Notes: generated from the letters alone by a model not told the origin. DNA of 64,000 nucleotides from Pseudomonas sp. DTU12.3 (GCF_004124275.1 NZ_CP027218.1:2545501-2609500); one strand, 5' to 3'. Shown: positions 8,118 to 17,655, counted from the first letter of the stretch. Made by a program: numbers and translations.

Positions 8118-8627
8118 ATGACCATTTCCCTGTACGCCGCATCCGTCCCGGTTTTTCAACAAATGCTCAACGCTTTGAGCGATGTCCTGAAAAAGGCTGA
8201 AGCTCACGCTACCGAGAAAAACATCGACCCGAACGCTTTCCTGCAAGCGCGTCTGTACCCGGACATGTTCCCGCTGACCCGTCAGGTCCAGATCGCCGTG
8301 GACTTCGCCAAAGGCGTTTCCTCGCGTCTGGCTGAAGTCGAAGTGCCGAAGTACGACGACACCGAAACCACCTTCGCCGAGCTGCAAGCCCTGATCGCCA
8401 AGGTTCTGGCCTACATCGGCGAGATCAAGCCAGAGCAGATCGACGGCAAGGAAGGCATCGAAATCGTTACCCGTCCGGGCACGCCGAAAGAGAAGCGCTT
8501 CAGCGGTCAGGCTTACCTGCTGACTTATGGCCTGCCGCAGTTCTTCTTCCACGTCACCACCACTTACGCGCTGCTGCGTCACAACGGTGTTGAAGTGGGC
8601 AAGCGCGATTACATGGGCGCGTTCTAA
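8118..8627 (+). CDS. DUF1993 domain-containing protein
   Basis: A 169-residue soluble protein of the DUF1993 family, related to DinB-like four-helix bundles. Typical segments are SVPVFQQMLNALSDVLKKAEAHA, the FLQARLYPDMFPLTRQVQIA block and the C-terminal QAYLLTYGLPQFFFHVTTTYALLRHNGVEVGKRDYMG. Function is unknown. A gene-specific terminator follows at 8819-8850, after an inserted repeat element. Confidence 0.88.
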   Translation: MTISLYAASVPVFQQMLNALSDVLKKAEAHATEKNIDPNAFLQARLYPDMFPLTRQVQIAVDFAKGVSSRLAEVEVPKYDDTETTFAELQALIAKVLAYIGEIKPEQIDGKEGIEIVTRPGTPKEKRFSGQAYLLTYGLPQFFFHVTTTYALLRHNGVEVGKRDYMGAF

Positions 8628-8637
8628 AGCCCCCAAA

Positions 8638-8797
8638 GCCCCTCACCCTAGCCCTCTCCCGGAGGGAGAGCGGACTGATCGGGTTGTTTGTTCGAGCTGC
8701 ACCGAAGTGAAATATCCAGTCGAACTCAGGTTTGAACAGCACTCGGTCTGCCCCCTTTCCCCCTCGCCCCCATGGGGGAGAGGGTTGGGGTGAGGGG
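8638..8797. repeat. Long imperfect inverted repeat, family D
   Basis: CCCTCACCCTAGCCCTCTCC and, about 120 bases on, GGGAGAGGGTTGGGGTGAGG are opposed arms; short internal hairpins (CTCCCGGAGGGAG, CCCCCATGGGGG) sit at each arm. This is a known style of intergenic repeat in Gram-negative bacteria. It lies between the DUF1993 stop and its terminator. Confidence 0.75.
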
Positions 8798-8818
8798 GGA
8801 AAGATCTCCGCTACAAAA

Positions 8819-8850
8819 AAGCCCGCCAAGGTTCTCACCATGGCGGGCTT
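8819..8850 (+). terminator. Rho-independent terminator
   Basis: AAGCCCGCCA and TGGCGGGCTT form the stem, followed by a T-run; ends the DUF1993 transcript. Confidence 0.8.
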
Positions 8851-8865
8851 TTTCATTGGCTGAGG

Positions 8866-8945
8866 CAAAAGATCGCAGCCTGCGGCAGCTCCTACCGGGA
8901 ACGCATTCCAGATGTAGGAGCTGCCGCAGGCTGCGATCTTTTGAT
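8866..8945. repeat. REP hairpin, family A, arms in swapped order
   Basis: The same arms as the element at 898, but in the order AAAGATCGCAGCCTGCGGCA first and GTAGGAGCTGCCGCAGGCTG second, so the pair is turned outside-in relative to the other copies. Confidence 0.88.
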
Positions 8946-8947
8946 CT

Positions 8948-10177
8948 TCAAGCGCGTTGGGCTTTGGCTTCTTCGCCCAGGCAAGCCGCTGCGGTAAACA
9001 GCACGTCAGTCGACGAGTTCAGCGCCGTCTCCGCCGAATCCTGCAACACACCAATAATGAAGCCGACTGCCACGACCTGCATGGCGATCTCGCTCGGGAT
9101 GCCGAACAGGCTGCACGCCAACGGGATCAGCAGCAACGAGCCACCGGCCACGCCCGAGGCGCCACAGGCACAAATCGCGGCGACAACGCTGAGCAGGATT
9201 GCCGTCGGAATATCCACGGCAATGCCCAACGTATGCACCGCTGCCAGGCTCAGCACGGTAATGGTGATCGCCGCGCCGGCCATGTTGATGGTCGCGCCCA
9301 GCGGGATCGATACCGAATAAGTGTCTTCATGCAGGCCCAGACGTTTGCTCAACTCCAGATTGACCGGAATGTTCGCCGCCGAGCTGCGGGTGAAGAATGC
9401 GGTGATGCCGCTCTCGCGCAGGCACTTGAGGGTCAGCGGGTAGGGGTTGCGACGCAGCTTCCAGAACACGATCAACGGATTCATCACCAGCGCCACGAAC
9501 AGCATGCAGCCGAGCAGCACGGCCAGCAGGTGCGCGTAACCGATCAGCGCGCCGAAACCGGAGGTGGCGAGAGTCGAAGCGACCAGACCGAAAATACCCA
9601 GCGGCGCAAAGCGAATCACTACCCGCACGATCACGGTCACGCCATTGGACAGATCACCCAGCACCTCGCGGGTGGTGTCGCCGGCATGGCGAATCGCGAC
9701 GCCCATACCGATGGCCCAGGCCAGAATGCCGATGAAGTTGGCGTTGATCAGTGCATTGACCGGGTTATCCACCACGCTCAGCAGCAAGCTTTGCAGCACC
9801 TCAGCGATGCCGCCAGGCGCTGTCACTGCGACGTTTTCGGTCGACAGCACCAGATGCGACGGGAACGCCATGCTGGCGATCACGGCAACAACTGCGGCGG
9901 CGAAAGTGCCCAGCAGATATAGGAACAGAATCGGACGGATGTGGGTTTCCTGACCGTGCTTGTGGTTGGCGATCGAAGCCATCACCAGCACGAACACAAG
10001 GATCGGCGCCACGGCTTTCAACGCTGAAACAAACACTTTACCGATGAACGCAGTGCTTTTTGCCACTTCCGGGGCGAACAGCGCCAGGGCGATACCGGCA
10101 ATCAGGCCGATAAGGATCTGTGCGACCAGGCTCAGGTTCTTCAGGCGTTGCAATAGAGAAGGGGATGAAGCAGTCAT
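8948..10177 (-). CDS. sstT: Serine/threonine:Na+ symporter SstT
   Basis: A 409-residue member of the dicarboxylate/amino acid:cation symporter (DAACS) family, full length for SstT. It shows eight or more hydrophobic segments and the re-entrant, transport-critical blocks [18 protein letters not shown] (serine-rich hairpin), [17 protein letters not shown] and [20 protein letters not shown]. SstT imports L-serine and L-threonine with sodium. The start at 10177 is supported by family length. About 340 bases without a gene (10178-10514) separate it from the divergent MFS gene; I see no clear operator there. Confidence 0.93.
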   Translation of the reverse strand: MTASSPSLLQRLKNLSLVAQILIGLIAGIALALFAPEVAKSTAFIGKVFVSALKAVAPILVFVLVMASIANHKHGQETHIRPILFLYLLGTFAAAVVAVIASMAFPSHLVLSTENVAVTAPGGIAEVLQSLLLSVVDNPVNALINANFIGILAWAIGMGVAIRHAGDTTREVLGDLSNGVTVIVRVVIRFAPLGIFGLVASTLATSGFGALIGYAHLLAVLLGCMLFVALVMNPLIVFWKLRRNPYPLTLKCLRESGITAFFTRSSAANIPVNLELSKRLGLHEDTYSVSIPLGATINMAGAAITITVLSLAAVHTLGIAVDIPTAILLSVVAAICACGASGVAGGSLLLIPLACSLFGIPSEIAMQVVAVGFIIGVLQDSAETALNSSTDVLFTAAACLGEEAKAQRA

Positions 10178-10514
10178 AACGGCATCTCTGATTTTTTATT
10201 GGGTGCAAGGTGCGTGCAAGCGGCGGCAAAAACAGGGGCAGACCAGCGCTACGAACCGAAAGTGTTGACGCTACATCAACGCCAATAAACTGGTCGTTGA
10301 ATAGGCTGTACGTTTTTAAGGGCGCGGACTTTATCACAGCACAGGCCTCATCCTTCAGACCTGTGACGATCTGCCACCGGATCGGGCAACAAAGTCGGCA
10401 GGTTTGTGCAAGTCAGCCCGGACACACTCTGTTAAGATTGCGCATCCTTATTTTCAAGTTCTGCCAGCGGGCCTCCGGGTCAACGCTGGTGTCGTCGTTT
10501 TGCTGGAGTTGCGC

Positions 10515-11678
10515 ATGCTGTTGCCCATTCTTCTGTTGTCCGCCGCCGGTTTCACGGTGCTGACCACGGAATTCGTCATTGTCGGCCTGTTGCCGGCGAT
10601 TGCCCGAGACCTTGAAGTCACCATTCCACAGGCCGGCCTGCTGGTGACTCTATTCGCTTTCACGGTGGCGTTGTTCGGGCCATTCTTGACTGCATATTTC
10701 GCCCGCTTTGAACGGCGCAAGTTGTTCATCAGCATCCTGATCATGTTTGGCCTGGCCAATACCGTGGCCGCACTGGCGCCGAACATCTGGGTGATGGCGA
10801 TTGCCCGATTGATCCCGGCGCTGGGTTTACCCGTGTTCTGGGCGTTGGCCAGTGAAACTGCCGTAGACATCGTCGGCCCGGATTTCGCCGGTCGCGCGAT
10901 TGCCAAGATCGGTTTCGGCATTGTTTGCGCCACGGTGTTCGGCATTCCCGTCGGCACGCTGATTTCCGATGCATTCGGCTGGCGCAGTGCGTTCGGCATT
11001 TTGGCGGTGATCGCGTTTGCCAAGGCGTTGCTGCTGTTTGTTTACCTGCCGAAAACCAGCCTGCACCAACATCAGGTCAGCTTCGCGTCGCAGTTCAAGA
11101 TCCTGCGCAGCCCGTTGATGATTGGCCATATCGTCCTGTCGATCCTGGTGTTCAGCGGCATGTTTACTGCCTACACCTATCTGGCCGACATTCTTGAGCG
11201 CCTCGCCGGGTTCAACGGCGCCGTGGTCGGCTGGTGCCTGATGGGCTTCGGCGCGGTCGGGTTGATCGGCAACTCGCTCGGCGGACGTGCGGTGGACCGG
11301 CATCCGCTGGGGGCCTCGGTGTTGTTCTGCGCATTCATGATTGCCGGCATGGTCTCGCTGGTGCCGAACATTCATTCGCCATTGGGTTTGGCGGTGGCGA
11401 TGGGGATCTGGGGTATTACCCAGGCCGCGTTGTTCCTGGTCAGCCATGTGCGCCTGATGAAAGCCGCGCCGGAAGCGCCAGCGTTTGCCGCGTCGCTGAA
11501 TATCGCCGGGGCCAATCTGGGCATCGGTCTTGGCGCCATGGTCGGTGGCCGGGTCATCGACAGTGCGGGCCTGGGCTTCCTCGGTTTTGCCGCCGCCGGG
11601 TTCATCCTGCTGTCGGTATTCCTCGCCATGGTGCTGATGACGCTGAAGCCGCGCGACATGTGCGCGGAGGCTTCATAA
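10515..11678 (+). CDS. MFS transporter (DHA1-type exporter)
   Basis: A 387-residue, 12-helix major facilitator protein. GGAG lies 7 bases before the ATG at 10515, and the hydrophobic first helix begins directly after it (LLPILLLSAAGFTVLTTEFV), so longer in-frame starts are rejected. The MFS loop motif between helices 2 and 3 reads AYFARFERRKLF. The sequence resembles the AraJ/YdhP-like drug:proton antiporter group; the substrate is unknown. Its last six bases overlap the convergent nhaR. Confidence 0.87.
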   Translation: MLLPILLLSAAGFTVLTTEFVIVGLLPAIARDLEVTIPQAGLLVTLFAFTVALFGPFLTAYFARFERRKLFISILIMFGLANTVAALAPNIWVMAIARLIPALGLPVFWALASETAVDIVGPDFAGRAIAKIGFGIVCATVFGIPVGTLISDAFGWRSAFGILAVIAFAKALLLFVYLPKTSLHQHQVSFASQFKILRSPLMIGHIVLSILVFSGMFTAYTYLADILERLAGFNGAVVGWCLMGFGAVGLIGNSLGGRAVDRHPLGASVLFCAFMIAGMVSLVPNIHSPLGLAVAMGIWGITQAALFLVSHVRLMKAAPEAPAFAASLNIAGANLGIGLGAMVGGRVIDSAGLGFLGFAAAGFILLSVFLAMVLMTLKPRDMCAEAS

Positions 11679-12572
11679 CGCGGTAAACAGCTCGCGTCGG
11701 GCACCTTCGGTAATCGCAACGATGCCGGGGTGCTTGACCTTGCGTTCTACCGAAATGGCATAGAACGACTCGGTCACCGCGTCAGTCTGGCCAATCAGCT
11801 CGACGCCGTACTGGCGCTTCACTTCATCGGCAATCACGCTCGGGCCGATAAAAATCCCGCTGCCGGATTGGCCGAATGCCTGCATCAAGGCGCTGTCATC
11901 GAACTCACCAACGATTTGCGGCTGGATCTGCTGCTCGGCAAACCAGCGCTGCAAACGACTGCGCACCACGGTTTCGGCGCCGGGAATCAACAGCGGCGCG
12001 CCGTGCAGGCTGCGTGGAAAATCCTGACCGTAACGCGCCGCCAGTTCGGCGGTGGCAAAGAAACTGATCCCGCATTCCCCGAGCTTCTGGCTGTAGCCTT
12101 TGATGTCGAGGTGCGAGGGCATTGGGCTGTCGGAGATCACCAGGTCGAGACGCTGGATCGCCAGATCGGCGAGTAGTCGTTCAAGTTTGTCTTCGCGGCA
12201 AGTGATGCGCAGTGGCTCGTTCAGCTCCATGGTTGGTGCGATCAGGCGATAGACGATGGATTTCGGCACCACGTCCGCCACACCGACACGGAAGAGGATC
12301 TGCTGTTCGTTGGGCTGGGCGCGCAGCATCAATTCCAGTTCGCCGCCGAGCTGAAACATCTGCTCGGCGTAGGGCAGGGCCTGGCGCCCGGCCTCAGTGA
12401 GCTCAAGTTGTCGGCCCACGCGTCGAAACAACTCTATGCCGTAGGTTTGTTCGAGCAGCGATATCTGCCCGCTGATGGTCTGTGGCGTCAGGTTCAGTTG
12501 CTCGCAGGCGCGCACGATGCTGCCGGTCTTCGCCACCACCCAGAAATAATGCAGTTGTCGATAATTAAGCAT
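11673..12572 (-). CDS. nhaR: LysR-family activator NhaR
   Basis: A 299-residue LysR regulator that fits NhaR closely: NYRQLHYFWVVAKTGSIVRA and LTPQTISGQISLLE in the helix-turn-helix (residues 3-45), then an effector domain containing GVADVVPKSIVYRL. NhaR activates nhaA, the sodium/proton antiporter gene, in response to Na+ in enterobacteria. No nhaA lies next to it here, so the target is elsewhere. It is convergent with the MFS gene (6-base overlap). A family A REP lies immediately upstream. Confidence 0.88.
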   Translation of the reverse strand: MLNYRQLHYFWVVAKTGSIVRACEQLNLTPQTISGQISLLEQTYGIELFRRVGRQLELTEAGRQALPYAEQMFQLGGELELMLRAQPNEQQILFRVGVADVVPKSIVYRLIAPTMELNEPLRITCREDKLERLLADLAIQRLDLVISDSPMPSHLDIKGYSQKLGECGISFFATAELAARYGQDFPRSLHGAPLLIPGAETVVRSRLQRWFAEQQIQPQIVGEFDDSALMQAFGQSGSGIFIGPSVIADEVKRQYGVELIGQTDAVTESFYAISVERKVKHPGIVAITEGARRELFTAL

Positions 12573-12587
12573 CCGCCGCGCGCCCCC

Positions 12588-12671
12588 GTAGGAGCTGCCG
12601 CAGGCTGCGATCTTTTGACTTTTTTTTAAAAAGCCAACATCAAAGGATCGCAGCGTGCAGCAGCTCCTGCA
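12588..12671. repeat. REP hairpin, family A
   Basis: GTAGGAGCTGCCGCAGGCTG with a slightly diverged inverse arm ending GTGCAGCAGCTCCTGCA, located just upstream of nhaR. Confidence 0.85.
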
Positions 12672-12808
12672 TTGAATAGTGTGTGAGTTCGTAAAAACCG
12701 AAGTATAGCCGCTAAAAATACGAATTTTCCTGAAGTGTTTGTCTCCCTAGAATGCCCAGCCATCGACGGCCGGTCTGTGACCCTGTCTGTTCATTCGAAG
12801 GAAGCCAC

Positions 12809-13051
12809 ATGAAATACACAATGCCTGCGCTGATGTTTACGTCTTTACTGCTTCTGGCCGGTTGCGACCAGGTCGAAAAAAGCGCCCAGCAGTTGATGGG
12901 CAAAGCCGCCGAAAGCGCCAAGCAAGCGATCGACGACACCCACAAGGCCGCTGAACAAGCGCTCAGCGACGCCACCGGTGGCTTGATCGAGAAGAAAGAA
13001 GCACCGGAAAAAGACCCGGAAACATCCGAATCTTCCTCCAAGACCATTTAA
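12809..13051 (+). CDS. Small lipoprotein
   Basis: An 80-residue lipoprotein. A signal peptide with lipobox LLLLAGC places the lipidated cysteine at residue 19. The mature part is an Ala/Lys/Glu-rich amphipathic helix (SAQQLMGKAAESAKQAIDDT), ending in an acidic, disordered tail. AAGGAAG stands 6 bases before the ATG, which rules out the longer in-frame reading. It lies 29 bases before the TerC-family gene in the same direction, so the two may be cotranscribed. Function unknown. Confidence 0.78.
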   Translation: MKYTMPALMFTSLLLLAGCDQVEKSAQQLMGKAAESAKQAIDDTHKAAEQALSDATGGLIEKKEAPEKDPETSESSSKTI

Positions 13052-13080
13052 ACCGTCTTACACAGAGTCAGGACTGACCC

Positions 13081-13830
13081 ATGGAATATCTGTTACAACT
13101 CGCCGCCAGCCCCGCCGCTTGGGTGGCTCTGGCCACACTGGTGGTGATGGAAATCGTGCTCGGCATCGATAACCTGATCTTTATCTCGATCCTGACCAAC
13201 AAGCTGCCCAAGCAGTATCAGCAGAAGGCCCGCCGCATCGGTATCGGCATGGCGTTGATCCTGCGTCTGGCGCTGTTGAGCACCATCGCTTTCATCGTCC
13301 AGTTGACCGCGCCGGTCATCGAGATTCTCGGCCAGGCCTTCTCGTGGAAGGACATGATCCTGATTGCCGGTGGTCTGTTCCTGGTGTGGAAAGCGACGAC
13401 CGAGATCCATCACAGCATGGATCCGGCACCGGAAGATCCGAAGACTGCGACGTCGACCGTTACCCTCGGTTTTGCCGCTGCCATCGGGCAGATCCTGATG
13501 CTCGACATGGTGTTCTCGATCGACAGCATCATTACCGCGGTCGGCATGACCGAACACTTGCCGATCATGGTGATCGCGGTAGTCGTGTCGGTACTGGTGA
13601 TGTTGTTTGCAGCTGAACCGCTGGCCAAGTTCATCAACGACAACCCGACGGTGGTGATGCTGGCGCTGGGCTTCCTGATCATGATCGGCATGACGCTGAT
13701 CGCCGAAGGCTTCGGCGCCCATGTACCGAAAGGTTATGTGTACGCGGCCATGGCGTTCTCGGCGGGTATCGAAGTGCTGAACATGCTGTCTCGTCGCGCG
13801 AAGCAGAAGAAGCTCAACGCTGCTGCGTAA
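13081..13830 (+). CDS. TerC family integral membrane protein (YgdQ-like)
   Basis: A 249-residue protein with about seven membrane segments. The two TerC signature blocks, [16 protein letters not shown] (residues 20-35) and [18 protein letters not shown] (about 139-156), carry the conserved acidic residues within helices. E. coli relatives in the TerC family (YgdQ, YoaE, Alx) are associated with manganese export; inferred here as a metal-ion exporter. No riboswitch-like leader is evident. It follows the small lipoprotein closely and is closed by a strong terminator. Confidence 0.88.
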   Translation: MEYLLQLAASPAAWVALATLVVMEIVLGIDNLIFISILTNKLPKQYQQKARRIGIGMALILRLALLSTIAFIVQLTAPVIEILGQAFSWKDMILIAGGLFLVWKATTEIHHSMDPAPEDPKTATSTVTLGFAAAIGQILMLDMVFSIDSIITAVGMTEHLPIMVIAVVVSVLVMLFAAEPLAKFINDNPTVVMLALGFLIMIGMTLIAEGFGAHVPKGYVYAAMAFSAGIEVLNMLSRRAKQKKLNAAA

Positions 13831-13844
13831 TCTGCAATAAGTCA

Positions 13845-13884
13845 AAAGGCCGCCTGAACTGTTGAAGTCAGGCGGCCTTTTTTT
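13845..13884 (+). terminator. Rho-independent terminator after the TerC-family gene
   Basis: AAAGGCCGCCTGA pairs with TCAGGCGGCCTTT, followed by T residues. Confidence 0.88.
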
Positions 13885-13905
13885 GTGTGCTTTTTGTGCT
13901 TTTTG

Positions 13906-13978
13906 TGTAGGAGCTGCCGAAGGCGCGATCTTTTGACTTTTAAAAATCAACAGATCGCAGCCTTCGGCAGCTCCTACA
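13906..13978. repeat. REP hairpin, family A variant
   Basis: TGTAGGAGCTGCCGAAGG and its inverse CCTTCGGCAGCTCCTACA, 18-base arms around a short loop. Confidence 0.88.
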
Positions 13979-13997
13979 GGGGATTTTTATCCGTAGG

Positions 13998-14156
13998 TCA
14001 GTGTGCGGTTGCGTGCCGGGTACGATGTTTCTCGGGTTTGGGCTGGATCGGAGGGTGATGGTGACGACGGGAAATGCGCAAAACGCCCCACAGCATGGCG
14101 GCGGCAACGGCCAGCCAGCCGGCAATCAACATTACAATGGTCATGGTCAGGCTCAT
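13998..14156 (-). CDS. Small single-span membrane protein
   Basis: A 52-residue protein, MSLTMTIVMLIAGWLAVAAA and onward, with one membrane helix at residues 4-24 and a basic, His/Pro-rich tail (RRHHHPPIQPKPEKHR). GAGGAGG lies 5-6 bases before the ATG at 14156, which fixes this start over a longer reading. No partner gene in the same direction. Function unknown. The 236 bases upstream (14157-14392) contain GACC-AAA-GGTC at about 14250-14260 and otherwise nothing clear. Confidence 0.65.
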   Translation of the reverse strand: MSLTMTIVMLIAGWLAVAAAMLWGVLRISRRHHHPPIQPKPEKHRTRHATAH

Positions 14157-14392
14157 CAGTGCCTCCTCTTTGCCCTGCTTCGGGCGCCCACTTTTTTTCA
14201 ATTCGCTCTGTTTCAGTGACAGTCTAGTCGCCGGGGTGTTTCAGACTATTGACCAAAGGTCGGTAGTGACCAATTAGTTCGCTCTATGCAAGCGATACGT
14301 CTACGGTTTAAGGCTATACCGCAGCCGTGCGCGGCCCTATGATCGCTGGCGTTGCCGGAACACGATGACCGGCGTCTGAACAGAGAGTGACG

Positions 14393-15064
14393 ATGGTGCA
14401 GGTATTTTCTCGAATTCGTGGAGCGCTGCTGGTGGCCGGTTGTGCAGTGGCGTTGGCCGGTTGTGCCGGCAGCGTGGCGCCGGAGGTCAAGCGTCTGCCG
14501 GAGCGGGTCGAGCTGAGTGGCACGTTCTATCGTGGCCAGGCCAATCAGAGCGCGCCACAAGTGCTGGCCAGTCTGCTGTCACAGCAGGGCATTGTGATTA
14601 CCCCGGGCCTGCTGGAAAAACCCCTGCATTTGCCGGGTGCCGAAGACCAGTTGCAGCAGAACCTGCAAAACCTCGCGCGTGAATACGGCATGGTCGTTTA
14701 CCCGCTGGACAGCAATCTGCCGGCACTGTTGACCCAGGTCGCTGCGGGTTACCCGGTGATGGTGCGCTTCAGCGAAGGCTCTGCATTCTGGGCCGAACCG
14801 CGCTACGCAATCCTCTCCGGTTACGACCGCAACAAGCAGAAAGTGCTGCTGCGCGCCGGCATGAACCGCCGCGAATTGATGAGTTTCAGCGCCTTTGAGT
14901 CCGCGCTGGAAAAGTCTGGCGGCTGGGCCATCCTGATTCAGAAACCTACGCAGATCCCCGCGGCGGTTGATCGTCAGCGCTGGCTGAAGGCTGCCGACGA
15001 ACTCGCGCAGGCCGGCCAGGAAAATGAAGCGGCACAAGCGCGCAAGGCGTTGGCCGCGCACTGA
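14393..15064 (+). CDS. C39-like lipoprotein with degenerate catalytic site
   Basis: A 223-residue lipoprotein (lipobox VALAGC, Cys at residue 24). Residues 43-165 follow the papain-like C39/PA2778-type peptidase plan: a motif at about 47-60 (RGQANQSAPQVLASLL), a middle block PGAEDQLQQNLQNLAREYGM, then the region before SGYD, and GGWAILIQKP. Related enzymes carry NQCGP and HYAV at the first and third sites. Here Ser53 replaces the nucleophilic Cys and Arg137 replaces the His, so it is probably not a protease. The C-terminus (KAADELAQAGQENEAAQARK) looks like one TPR-type helix pair. A GTG six bases upstream is an alternative start. Two small disordered-protein genes follow. Confidence 0.72.
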   Translation: MVQVFSRIRGALLVAGCAVALAGCAGSVAPEVKRLPERVELSGTFYRGQANQSAPQVLASLLSQQGIVITPGLLEKPLHLPGAEDQLQQNLQNLAREYGMVVYPLDSNLPALLTQVAAGYPVMVRFSEGSAFWAEPRYAILSGYDRNKQKVLLRAGMNRRELMSFSAFESALEKSGGWAILIQKPTQIPAAVDRQRWLKAADELAQAGQENEAAQARKALAAH

Positions 15065-15152
15065 GTCTCCGTTCGTCATCTGCCGGGCACGACTGCGCCC
15101 GGCAAGCCTCTTACGCATAGAGCCCGCTTTTCGGGTGAATCAGGAGGCGAAC

Positions 15153-15359
15153 ATGGCAGATCCCCTATCCCCGAAAGGCCCGCATTCGTCCGAGCACTCC
15201 TCAGGTCATGACCTGGGCTTTGACCCGGACTCTCCGGACGTAGCTGACCCTCAGGTCGATCCCGTCGGCCCGGCCAAAGCGCCGAAAGACGTCAAACCCG
15301 GCGAAGATGACAAGAAGCCGGCAAAACCCTATGACCCGCTGGCCAATCTGAAACCTTGA
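15153..15359 (+). CDS. Small acidic, disordered protein
   Basis: A 68-residue protein starting MADPLSPKGPHSSEHS. It is composed mainly of Asp, Pro, Lys and Ser, with repeated DPDSPDV/DPQVDPVGP-type units and no hydrophobic core. AGGAGG lies 6 bases before the ATG. The same style of protein is encoded directly downstream, 12 bases after its stop. No domain and no known function. Confidence 0.7.
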   Translation: MADPLSPKGPHSSEHSSGHDLGFDPDSPDVADPQVDPVGPAKAPKDVKPGEDDKKPAKPYDPLANLKP

Positions 15360-15371
15360 TGTGAGGTGCGT

Positions 15372-15578
15372 ATGAGTACCGATTCAAGCTTCGACGACCA
15401 AAAACCGGACAGTGTGCCGACTACGCCTGAGCCGGAAATTGATCCGGTGCTGGACCCGGACAGCCCGCTGCGCGATCCGCTGGCCCGGCCCAATGTGCTG
15501 ACGCCGGAACCCTCGCGGGATCCGAGTGCGGGGGATGGCATTCCTGATGATGATCAGATGCCGCTGCCGAATGACTGA
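15372..15578 (+). CDS. Small acidic Pro/Asp-rich protein
   Basis: A 68-residue protein beginning MSTDSSFDDQKPDSVP, with repeated DP units (EIDPVLDPDSPLRDPLARP) like its upstream neighbour, and probably disordered. GAGGTG precedes the ATG. It probably shares a transcript with the gene at 15153. A bidirectional terminator lies 12 bases after its stop. Function unknown. Confidence 0.68.
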   Translation: MSTDSSFDDQKPDSVPTTPEPEIDPVLDPDSPLRDPLARPNVLTPEPSRDPSAGDGIPDDDQMPLPND

Positions 15579-15590
15579 TGGTCAGGCGAA

Positions 15591-15618
15591 AAAAAGCCCC
15601 GAAGTTTCGGGGCTTTTT
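15591..15618. terminator. Bidirectional terminator
   Basis: AAAAAGCCCCGAA pairs with TTTCGGGGCTTTTT between two convergent genes, with A- and T-runs on both sides. Confidence 0.88.
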
Positions 15619-15631
15619 CTTGTGCGGCAAG

Positions 15632-16570
15632 TTACTTGGAGGCTTCGACCACGCCGCTCTGACGCGACTTGAGGTTTTTCTCGGCCTTGTACTGTTGCGC
15701 AACCGCTGGAACGTTGGTGCTGCGGCCGGTTTCCACCCAACTGCGGATACGGCTGGCGTCGGCAAAATGAGTGTATTTGCCAAAGGCGTCGAGAATCACC
15801 AGCGCGACAGGGCGGTTACCCATTTTCGTCACCAGAACCAGGCAATGCCCGGCAGGATTGGTGAAGCCGGTTTTGGTGATCTTGATGTCCCAGTCGGCTT
15901 TGTTGACCAGATGATCGGTGTTGCGGAAACCCAGGGTGTAGTTGGGTTTGCGGAACGACACGGTTTTTTCTTTGGTGGTGGTGAGTTCGCTGAGGATCGG
16001 GTATTTGCTTGCCGCTACCAGCAACTTGCTCAGGTCGCGAGCGGTGGAGACGTTGCGCTCGGACAGACCCGTCGGCTCGACATAGTGAGTGTTGGTCATG
16101 CCCAGTGCCTTGGCCTTGGCGTTCATCGCCGCGATAAAGGCTGCGTAACCACCCGGGTAGTGGTGCGCGAGGCTGGCAGCCGCGCGGTTTTCCGAGGACA
16201 TCAAGGCAATCAGCAGCATCTCGCGGCGCGGCAGTTCGCTTTTCAGTTTGACTCGGGAGAACACACCCTTCATTTCCGGTGTGTTGCTGATATCGACATT
16301 GATCCATTCGTCCATGTTTTGCCGGGCTTCAACCACTACCAGTCCAGTCATCAGCTTACTGACGGAGGCGATCGGCACGATCACGTCAGGGTTGCTGGAA
16401 TAAATGACTTTGTTGGTCTGCATATCCATGAGCAGGGCGCTGCCGGAAGCGATCTTCAGTGTCGAAGCGTCACGCGGGGCAGCGGTGGTTTCCGCAGCGT
16501 TGATCGTTGGCGTGATGAATGTGCCTGTAAAAGCAAAAAACAGGCTCAGAATCGAAAGACGAATTTTCAC
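15632..16570 (-). CDS. pbpG: D-alanyl-D-alanine endopeptidase PbpG (PBP7)
   Basis: A 312-residue S11-family penicillin-binding protein with a signal peptide at residues 1-25. The three active-site motifs are present: SVSK at about 69-72, SEN near 125 and KTG near 234. PBP7 cleaves D-Ala-meso-DAP cross-links in periplasmic peptidoglycan. No C-terminal membrane-anchoring helix is seen, consistent with PBP7 rather than PBP5/6. It stands alone, sharing a bidirectional terminator with the small acidic genes. Confidence 0.93.
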   Translation of the reverse strand: MKIRLSILSLFFAFTGTFITPTINAAETTAAPRDASTLKIASGSALLMDMQTNKVIYSSNPDVIVPIASVSKLMTGLVVVEARQNMDEWINVDISNTPEMKGVFSRVKLKSELPRREMLLIALMSSENRAAASLAHHYPGGYAAFIAAMNAKAKALGMTNTHYVEPTGLSERNVSTARDLSKLLVAASKYPILSELTTTKEKTVSFRKPNYTLGFRNTDHLVNKADWDIKITKTGFTNPAGHCLVLVTKMGNRPVALVILDAFGKYTHFADASRIRSWVETGRSTNVPAVAQQYKAEKNLKSRQSGVVEASK

Positions 16571-16753
16571 GCGGGCGAACTCATAAAGGTTGGATATTCC
16601 GTTAGTTTGTAACGGGTTATTTCTTCAAAGCGTCGCATTCTAGGAGTATGGCTGAAGATCTGTCGATGGTTGTTTGAAGAGCCTGAAAATCTCGTGAAAA
16701 GGCCTGTAAAAAGAGGGGTTTCCGGCGAACGGTTACAGTTTTTTCTCAGGCAT

Positions 16754-16778
16754 GAAAAACCCCGCACGAGGCGGGGTT
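16754..16778 (-). terminator. Terminator of folD
   Basis: AACCCCGC and GCGGGGTT form a stem with a T-run on the minus strand, just after the folD stop. The rest of 16571-16753 shows nothing distinct. Confidence 0.8.
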
Positions 16779-16800
16779 CTAGCGCAGCGGAAAAACCGCC

Positions 16801-17655
16801 TCAGGCGTGCAGGGTTTCTGCGGCGTAGAGGGTGTTCTCCAGGAGGCAGGCACGGGTCATCGGACCAACGCCGCCCGGTACTGGAGTGATCCAGCCGGCG
16901 CGGGGCAGGGCGGTTTCGTAGACAACGTCACCAACCAGCTTGCCGTCGTCCTGACGGTTGATGCCGACGTCGACCACGATCGCGCCTTCCTTGATCCACT
17001 CGCCTTTGACCAGGCCTGGCTTGCCGGCGGCCACTACTACCAGATCGGCACGGCCGACGTGACCGGCGAGATCCTTGGTGAAGCGGTGAGTCACGGTCAC
17101 GGTGCAACCGGCCAGCAGCAGTTCCATGGCCATCGGGCGACCGACGATGTTGGACGCACCGACAACCACGGCGTCCAGTCCATAAAGGTCAACGCCAGTG
17201 CTTTCCAGCAGCGTCATGATCCCTTTGGGCGTGCACGGGCGCAGCAGTGGAATGCGCTGGGCCAGGCGGCCGACGTTATAAGGATGGAAACCGTCGACGT
17301 CCTTGTCCGGGCGGATGCGTTCGAGCAGTTTCGAGGCGTCCAGGTGCTCGGGCAGCGGCAGTTGCAGCAGGATGCCGTCGATCGCAGGGTCGTCGTTGAG
17401 ACGGTCGATCAGATCGGTCAGCGCTTGTTGCGTGGTTTCAGAGGGCAGGTCGTACGCTTGAGAGAGGAAGCCGACCTCTTCACAGTCTTTACGCTTGTGC
17501 GAGACATAAACCTGAGAGGCAGGATCGCTGCCGACCAGGATCACCGCGAGGCCGGGAGTGCGCAGGCCTTGCTGGCGACGCTCGGCAACTCGTTTGGCGA
17601 TCTGCTGGCGCAGGCTGGCGGCGATCGATTTGCCGTCGATTAGTTGTGCAGTCAT
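16801..17655 (-). CDS. folD: Methylenetetrahydrofolate dehydrogenase/cyclohydrolase FolD
   Basis: A 284-residue enzyme, full length. It has the YxxxK catalytic motif in [16 protein letters not shown] (about residues 49-64), the substrate-binding LPLPEHL and [15 protein letters not shown] blocks, and the dinucleotide-binding segment [17 protein letters not shown]. It interconverts 5,10-methylene- and 10-formyl-tetrahydrofolate in the cytosol, supplying purine and formyl-Met synthesis. It is divergent from the tRNA cluster. Confidence 0.95.
   Translation of the reverse strand: MTAQLIDGKSIAASLRQQIAKRVAERRQQGLRTPGLAVILVGSDPASQVYVSHKRKDCEEVGFLSQAYDLPSETTQQALTDLIDRLNDDPAIDGILLQLPLPEHLDASKLLERIRPDKDVDGFHPYNVGRLAQRIPLLRPCTPKGIMTLLESTGVDLYGLDAVVVGASNIVGRPMAMELLLAGCTVTVTHRFTKDLAGHVGRADLVVVAAGKPGLVKGEWIKEGAIVVDVGINRQDDGKLVGDVVYETALPRAGWITPVPGGVGPMTRACLLENTLYAAETLHA

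Noticed and set aside
10404..10514. A longer N-terminus for the MFS exporter
   Set aside because: The extra 37 codons are not membrane-like, and the ATG at 10515 has the ribosome site.
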